Positions 6,539 to 9,340 of a DNA stretch of 9,340 nucleotides are shown piece after piece (the first letter of the stretch is position 1; every line of letters begins with the position of its first letter). The notes under the pieces are model-generated. The model had not been told where the DNA came from. It saw only the letters and a list, made by a program, of their open reading frames with translations, and did no database searches. Location of the stretch: NCBI GenBank assembly GCA_023251415.1, contig JAHEYX010000098.1, forward strand, positions 1 to 9,340. Reading direction: 5' to 3'. A program made the position numbers and the translations under genes. This stretch comes from Chitinophagales bacterium (GTDB taxonomy: Bacteria; Bacteroidota; Bacteroidia; Chitinophagales; CAIODY01).

Positions 6539-6612
6539 GTTTAAAATTGTTAAAAGAATTTAAGCTACGAAAAATCGTGTGTTGATTTACTATTAAAATG
6601 ATGCCAAGTTGA

Positions 6613-8049
6613 TTAGAAAAATAAAGCGCATACAAAAATGGCGGCCAACACACATATAAAGTCAACCAACAACATGGTGCTTAAGGTATAACGCGTGTCT
6701 TTAATTTTAATGCTTCCGAAATAAACGGCAATTACATAAAATGTTGTTTCGGCGGAGCATTGTAAAACGCAGGCTAATCGACCGGTAAAGGAATCGGGAC
6801 CATAGGTATGCATGGCATCGAGCATAAAGCCACGAGCACCACCTGAACTAAATGGCCGAAGTAAGGCAACCGGTAATGCATCGGTAATATCTTTTGCAAC
6901 ACCAATCGAAGTGAATACAGTTGCAATGCCGCTAGCAATAAATTCAAATACTCCGCTGTTTCGAAATAAGGAGATGGCGGCAAGCATTCCTAAAATATAA
7001 GGAAAAATTGTAGCCCCGGTTTTTAATCCTTGTGAAGCCCCTTGAACAAAGGATGTAAAAACATCTATGCCTTTAGTACTGAAAACCTTTTCGCGATAAA
7101 AGGCATAACCAAGCACACCCAACAAAATCAACATTAAAATGACATTGGACAAATTGCCGGTGAAATGATTTTTTGCAATAAAATCAAGGCCGTGTATATA
7201 AAATAATAATCCGCTGATTAATCCGGTAATCGATCCAAGACTAAGTAGGATGGTAAGGCTTTTAAAATTGATGCGTTGACGAATACCCACTATCACTAAA
7301 GCCGCAATAGTGCCTATAAAGGAAGTAATGATACAGGGTAACATAACGTCGGCCGGATTCAAAGCATGTTGTGCTGCACGATAACCAATAATCGAAGTTG
7401 GAATAAGCGTTAAACCGGCTGCGTGCAAACACATAAACATGATTTGCGAATTGCTGGCTTTATCCTTAGTGGTATTGAGTTCTTGTAAACTTTCCATGGC
7501 CTTTAATCCAAATGGCGTTGCTGCTGAATCCAATCCTAAAAAATTGGCAGCGAAGTTTAACGTCATGTAAGAGATGGCAGGGTGATTAGCCGGCACTTCG
7601 GGAAATAATTTAACAAATACAGGGCTGAAAAATTTGGCAATTTTTTCGGCAGCACCGGAATCAATCAATAATTGTAGTATACCGCAAAAGAAGGATAAAT
7701 AGGCAACGAGGGGGAGCAGTATATCGAAAATGGTGTTTTTACAAGTTGGTAAGAGCCCGTCGGCACTTTGTTTTCCGGAAGTTATGCGTACCACATCTTT
7801 ATCTGCTTCATAAAAGGTGTCATTTAGGGCTTCAGCTGCGGCTATGCGAAATTTACCATCATGCTTGGTAATGCTGTCTTGTAGCGCCGGCGACAAGTTT
7901 TGCAAATAACATTCCTTAATTAAAACTGCATCATCCTTTTTTCCATTCACCCAACCTTCTATGGAATAGGTATAACCGCCAAACAGCCGAAATAAAATGC
8001 TGATGACGGAAATTAAAACAATAATAAGCCAGAATCTACTAAGGGCCAT
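6613..8049 (-). CDS. Fused SpmA–SpmB (nucleoside-recognition/Gate domain) membrane protein with inserted domain
   Basis: A 478-residue polytopic inner-membrane protein containing both halves of the spore-maturation pair in one chain. The SpmA-like half (about 103-260) has PEVPANHPA, LGLDSAATPFGLKAM (171-185) and LTLIPTSIIGYR (213-224). The SpmB-like half (about 335-478) has GLKTGATIFPYILGMLAAISLFRNSG (341-366), LLRPFSSGGARG (396-407), YGPDS (416-420) and AETTFYVIAVYFGS (433-446). Both are Gate (nucleoside-recognition) domains. In spore formers SpmA and SpmB affect spore-core dehydration; in non-sporulating Bacteroidota the fused form presumably transports or senses a small molecule, function unknown. 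Residues 27-102, between the first membrane helix and the first Gate domain, form a soluble insertion that pushes the length past the roughly 410 residues I recall for such fusions. It lies 43 bases behind the Zn-ribbon gene with no promoter evident in the gap, so cotranscription is likely. Confidence 0.9.
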   Translation of the reverse strand: MALSRFWLIIVLISVISILFRLFGGYTYSIEGWVNGKKDDAVLIKECYLQNLSPALQDSITKHDGKFRIAAAEALNDTFYEADKDVVRITSGKQSADGLLPTCKNTIFDILLPLVAYLSFFCGILQLLIDSGAAEKIAKFFSPVFVKLFPEVPANHPAISYMTLNFAANFLGLDSAATPFGLKAMESLQELNTTKDKASNSQIMFMCLHAAGLTLIPTSIIGYRAAQHALNPADVMLPCIITSFIGTIAALVIVGIRQRINFKSLTILLSLGSITGLISGLLFYIHGLDFIAKNHFTGNLSNVILMLILLGVLGYAFYREKVFSTKGIDVFTSFVQGASQGLKTGATIFPYILGMLAAISLFRNSGVFEFIASGIATVFTSIGVAKDITDALPVALLRPFSSGGARGFMLDAMHTYGPDSFTGRLACVLQCSAETTFYVIAVYFGSIKIKDTRYTLSTMLLVDFICVLAAIFVCALFF

Positions 8050-8092
8050 GCGTAAACAATTTCGAAAACAAGGTACTGAGAAAAGTTAATCC

Positions 8093-8455
8093 TTAGCTTA
8101 CTAGCGAACGTTTTATAATAAAATAATGTTCACCGGGTATGGGCAAATATCCATATTCATAGACAAAGTAATACGTGTTTCCTTTTTTGTTTTGATACAA
8201 ATGTGTGAAAAACGAAAAATTAAATCCTTGTTGAACGAGGTATTGGTGTGAGATACTGGCCGTTTCGGATTGAACCAACTGATTTAATATTCTTCTGTTT
8301 TTTTTAAGAATGGCGTTTATGAAGCGAATGTCTTTTGATTGATCCGCGTTTAAACGATTATTAAAATTGTTGCGGCAATTGTCGTCACAGAATTTTTTAT
8401 CGGAACGACCTTTAATGGTTGATTGGCACTCAAGGCATATTTTATCACTTTTCAT
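8093..8455 (-). CDS. Small Zn-ribbon protein, function unknown
   Basis: A 120-residue protein with an N-terminal treble-clef or ribbon-like zinc site: C7-x2-C10-x12-C23-x3-C27 in the setting CLEC, GRSDKKFCDDNCR. This Cys pattern with the GRSDKKFC core is typical of a small protein family common in Bacteroidota (DUF2116-like annotation). A basic helical middle (about 28-60, KKNRRILNQL) precedes a β-rich, aromatic C-terminal part (GFNFSFFTHLYQNKKGNTYYFVYEYGYLPIPGEHYFIIK). Zinc binding is well supported; nucleic-acid binding is only a guess from the basic residues. It is the first gene of a probable two-gene unit with the SpmA–SpmB fusion and is divergent from ssb. Its promoter is one of the clearest in the window. 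Confidence 0.8.
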   Translation of the reverse strand: MKSDKICLECQSTIKGRSDKKFCDDNCRNNFNNRLNADQSKDIRFINAILKKNRRILNQLVQSETASISHQYLVQQGFNFSFFTHLYQNKKGNTYYFVYEYGYLPIPGEHYFIIKRSLVS

Positions 8456-8473
8456 ACAGCACTATTTCTACAA

Positions 8474-8503
8474 CAAATATAAAAATCCCACTTGGATTAC
8501 AAA
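8474..8503 (-). promoter_or_regulatory. Promoter of the Zn-ribbon / SpmA–SpmB unit
   Basis: On the minus strand: TTTG (8500-8503), an 18-base spacer, then TATATTTG (8474-8481), an exact match to the Bacteroidota consensus. Transcription should begin near 8467, leaving a leader of about a dozen bases before the ATG at 8455. Confidence 0.7.
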
Positions 8504-8547
8504 CGTTTTTAAACGCTTAATTTCGAATATACCCGGTTAGTATACGA

Positions 8548-8589
8548 TTGTTTGGAAGTTGAAAGTACAATTTTGTCGAATCAAATTTG
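8548..8589 (+). promoter_or_regulatory. Candidate promoter region of ssb
   Basis: Two overlapping candidates, each with one mismatch in the -7 box: TTG (8548-8550) with CAATTTTG (8568-8575) at 17 bases, and TTG (8559-8561) with CAAATTTG (8582-8589) at 20 bases. The second box lies inside the 10-bp palindrome TCAAATTTGA (8581-8590). I cannot choose between them. Confidence 0.3.
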
Positions 8590-8645
8590 AAACAGGAAGT
8601 CGCTCTTCCAAAACAATTTATTTAACAAAACTAAAAAATCTAATC

Positions 8646-8987
8646 ATGAATTCATTAAGAAATCGCGTGCAGTTGATTGGTAACCTGGGAATGAATCCTG
8701 AAATTAAAACCATTAGCACCGGAAACAAAATGGCTAAATTTAGCTTAGCGACTAATGAAACCTTTAAAAACAATAAAGGCGAAAAAATTACCGAAACGCA
8801 ATGGCATAATGTTGTTGCTTGGGGAAAGCTGGCTGAAATAGTAGAAAAAATTTTAGAAAAAGGCAAAGAAGTGGCTATTGAAGGCAAATTGGTTTCGCGT
8901 TCGTATGATGACAAAGACGGCAATAAAAAATACATTACTGAAATTGTAGTAAATGAATTGCTCTTATTGACCAATGCAAAAAAATAG
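8646..8987 (+). CDS. ssb: Single-stranded DNA-binding protein, short form without acidic tip
   Basis: A 113-residue SSB consisting almost only of the OB fold. Typical features are NRVQLIGNLGMNPEIK (5-20), KMAKFSLATNE, TETQWHNVVAWGKLAEIVEKILEKGKEVAIEGKL and the closing YITEIVVNELLLL. It should coat ssDNA during replication, repair or recombination as a multimer. The chain stops at TNAKK right after the OB fold, so the flexible linker and DDDxPF partner-binding tip of housekeeping SSBs are absent. Short tailless SSBs of this type are widespread in Bacteroidota, often beside a longer paralogue elsewhere in the genome. I chose the ATG at 8646 because MNSLRNRVQLIG is the family N-terminus and an A-rich leader precedes it; a TTG frame extension back to 8559 has no family support. 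The gene is divergent from the Zn-ribbon gene and convergent with yigZ. Confidence 0.96.
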   Translation: MNSLRNRVQLIGNLGMNPEIKTISTGNKMAKFSLATNETFKNNKGEKITETQWHNVVAWGKLAEIVEKILEKGKEVAIEGKLVSRSYDDKDGNKKYITEIVVNELLLLTNAKK

Positions 8988-9043
8988 TGCATTACCCTAT
9001 TGGTAAAACTACGTGTACCAGTCTATAAATACCTGAAACATAG

Positions 9044-9077
9044 AAAAGCTGATAATACTTGTTGTTATCGGCTTTTT
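9044..9077 (+). terminator. Intrinsic terminator of ssb
   Basis: A 12-bp stem (9044-9055 with 9065-9076), a 9-base loop and a run of five T. The one imperfect pair (9050/9071) is U·G on the plus strand but A·C on the minus strand, which favours use by ssb, although the A-run also allows weaker termination of the convergent yigZ. Confidence 0.8.
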
Positions 9078-9082
9078 GTATA

Positions 9083-9340
9083 TTATTCGACCACTACACT
9101 TCGTATCTTTTCGAATTGTTCTTTACTGCTTTCCAACTGATGTAGCGGCACCTGCACTTCTAAGCGGCAAAACAATTCGATATGTTTGGTAGCAATAGTA
9201 AATTGTTGCCTCTTAATTATGGTCATTACATCATTTAAGACGTTATAATCGCAATTGATTTTTAATGTAGCTAAAATTGGTTTTTCTATGACCGTAGCTG
9301 CTCGCAAAGCTGCTGCTCCGCTTGTTTTATAGGCATTGAT
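9083..9340 (-). CDS. yigZ: YigZ / IMPACT family protein, C-terminal part only
   Basis: The last 86 codons of a gene that enters from the right edge; the true start lies outside the window. The visible sequence begins INAYKTSGAAALRAA, which is the end of the UPF0029/IMPACT N-terminal domain (family pattern GxxGLxxAYxxAAxxAL). It continues into the DUF1949 ferredoxin-like domain (EKPILATLKINCDYNVLNDVMTIIKRQQ, IELFCRLEVQVPLHQLESSKEQFEKI) and ends SVVVE. Full-length members have about 200 residues. The bacterial role is uncertain; eukaryotic IMPACT modulates GCN2 and translation control. A TTG at 9307 is internal and not a start. Confidence 0.9.
   Translation of the reverse strand: MNAYKTSGAAALRAATVIEKPILATLKINCDYNVLNDVMTIIKRQQFTIATKHIELFCRLEVQVPLHQLESSKEQFEKIRSVVVE

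Noticed and set aside
6774..7000. Short frames on both strands
   Set aside because: Both lie within the SpmB-like half, whose motifs are in the main frame.
8559..8645. N-terminal extension of ssb from a TTG at 8559
   Set aside because: The extension matches nothing in the SSB family, and a typical MNSLRNRVQLIG start exists at 8646 after an A-rich leader.
8618..8992. Minus-strand 124-codon frame
   Set aside because: Antisense to ssb; the plus-strand protein is a clear OB-fold SSB.
1..9340. Possible novel multi-gene system, defence island, mobile element or CRISPR array
   Set aside because: The genes are mostly housekeeping or lineage-conserved singletons. I see no transposase, integrase, regularly spaced repeats, phage genes or toxin–antitoxin pair.

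Overview
The window looks like an ordinary chromosomal stretch from a member of the Bacteroidota. The evidence is the protein families (DUF3127, DUF4476, fused SpmA–SpmB, a GH3-family protein, a Zn-ribbon protein of the GRSDKKFC type), AT-rich codon use, A-rich leaders without Shine-Dalgarno sequences, and promoters that match the Bacteroidota pattern TTTG-N18/19-TAnnTTTG. I cannot name the order or genus with confidence; a Flavobacteriales-like lineage is a guess. There are no tRNA or rRNA genes, no CRISPR array, no insertion sequence and no phage genes.

Layout. Positions 1-1949 (minus) hold a class A penicillin-binding protein cut at its C-terminus by the window edge. Next on the minus strand come a DUF3127 OB-fold protein (2173-2529) and a tiny Lys/Ala-rich histone H1-like protein of 52 residues (2623-2781), separated by a terminator hairpin. 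Upstream of these are the L27 and L21 ribosomal protein genes (2889-3477), with a clear promoter in front of rplU. A 417-bp intergenic region separates rplU from the divergent GH3-like acyl-adenylate ligase (3895-5388, plus). A strong bidirectional terminator (5410-5444) follows it, shared with the convergent gene for a secreted DUF4476 protein (5463-6479, minus). Further right, a Zn-ribbon protein (8093-8455) and a fused SpmA–SpmB membrane protein with an inserted domain (6613-8049) form a probable minus-strand pair driven by a consensus promoter. A short single-stranded DNA-binding protein (8646-8987, plus) and the C-terminal part of a YigZ/IMPACT protein (9083 to the right edge, minus) converge on a terminator.

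How the genes relate. Most are housekeeping or lineage-conserved: cell-wall synthesis, ribosome assembly, ssDNA binding, probable DNA compaction. I see no multi-gene novel system. The points most worth following up are small. The DUF3127 protein ends in an SSB-like acidic tip (DDDLPF) while the true SSB here has no such tip. The H1-like minigene sits behind L21–L27. A GNRA-capped hairpin and an antisense-pointing consensus promoter lie between rpmA and that minigene. The SpmA–SpmB fusion carries an extra domain of about 75 residues.
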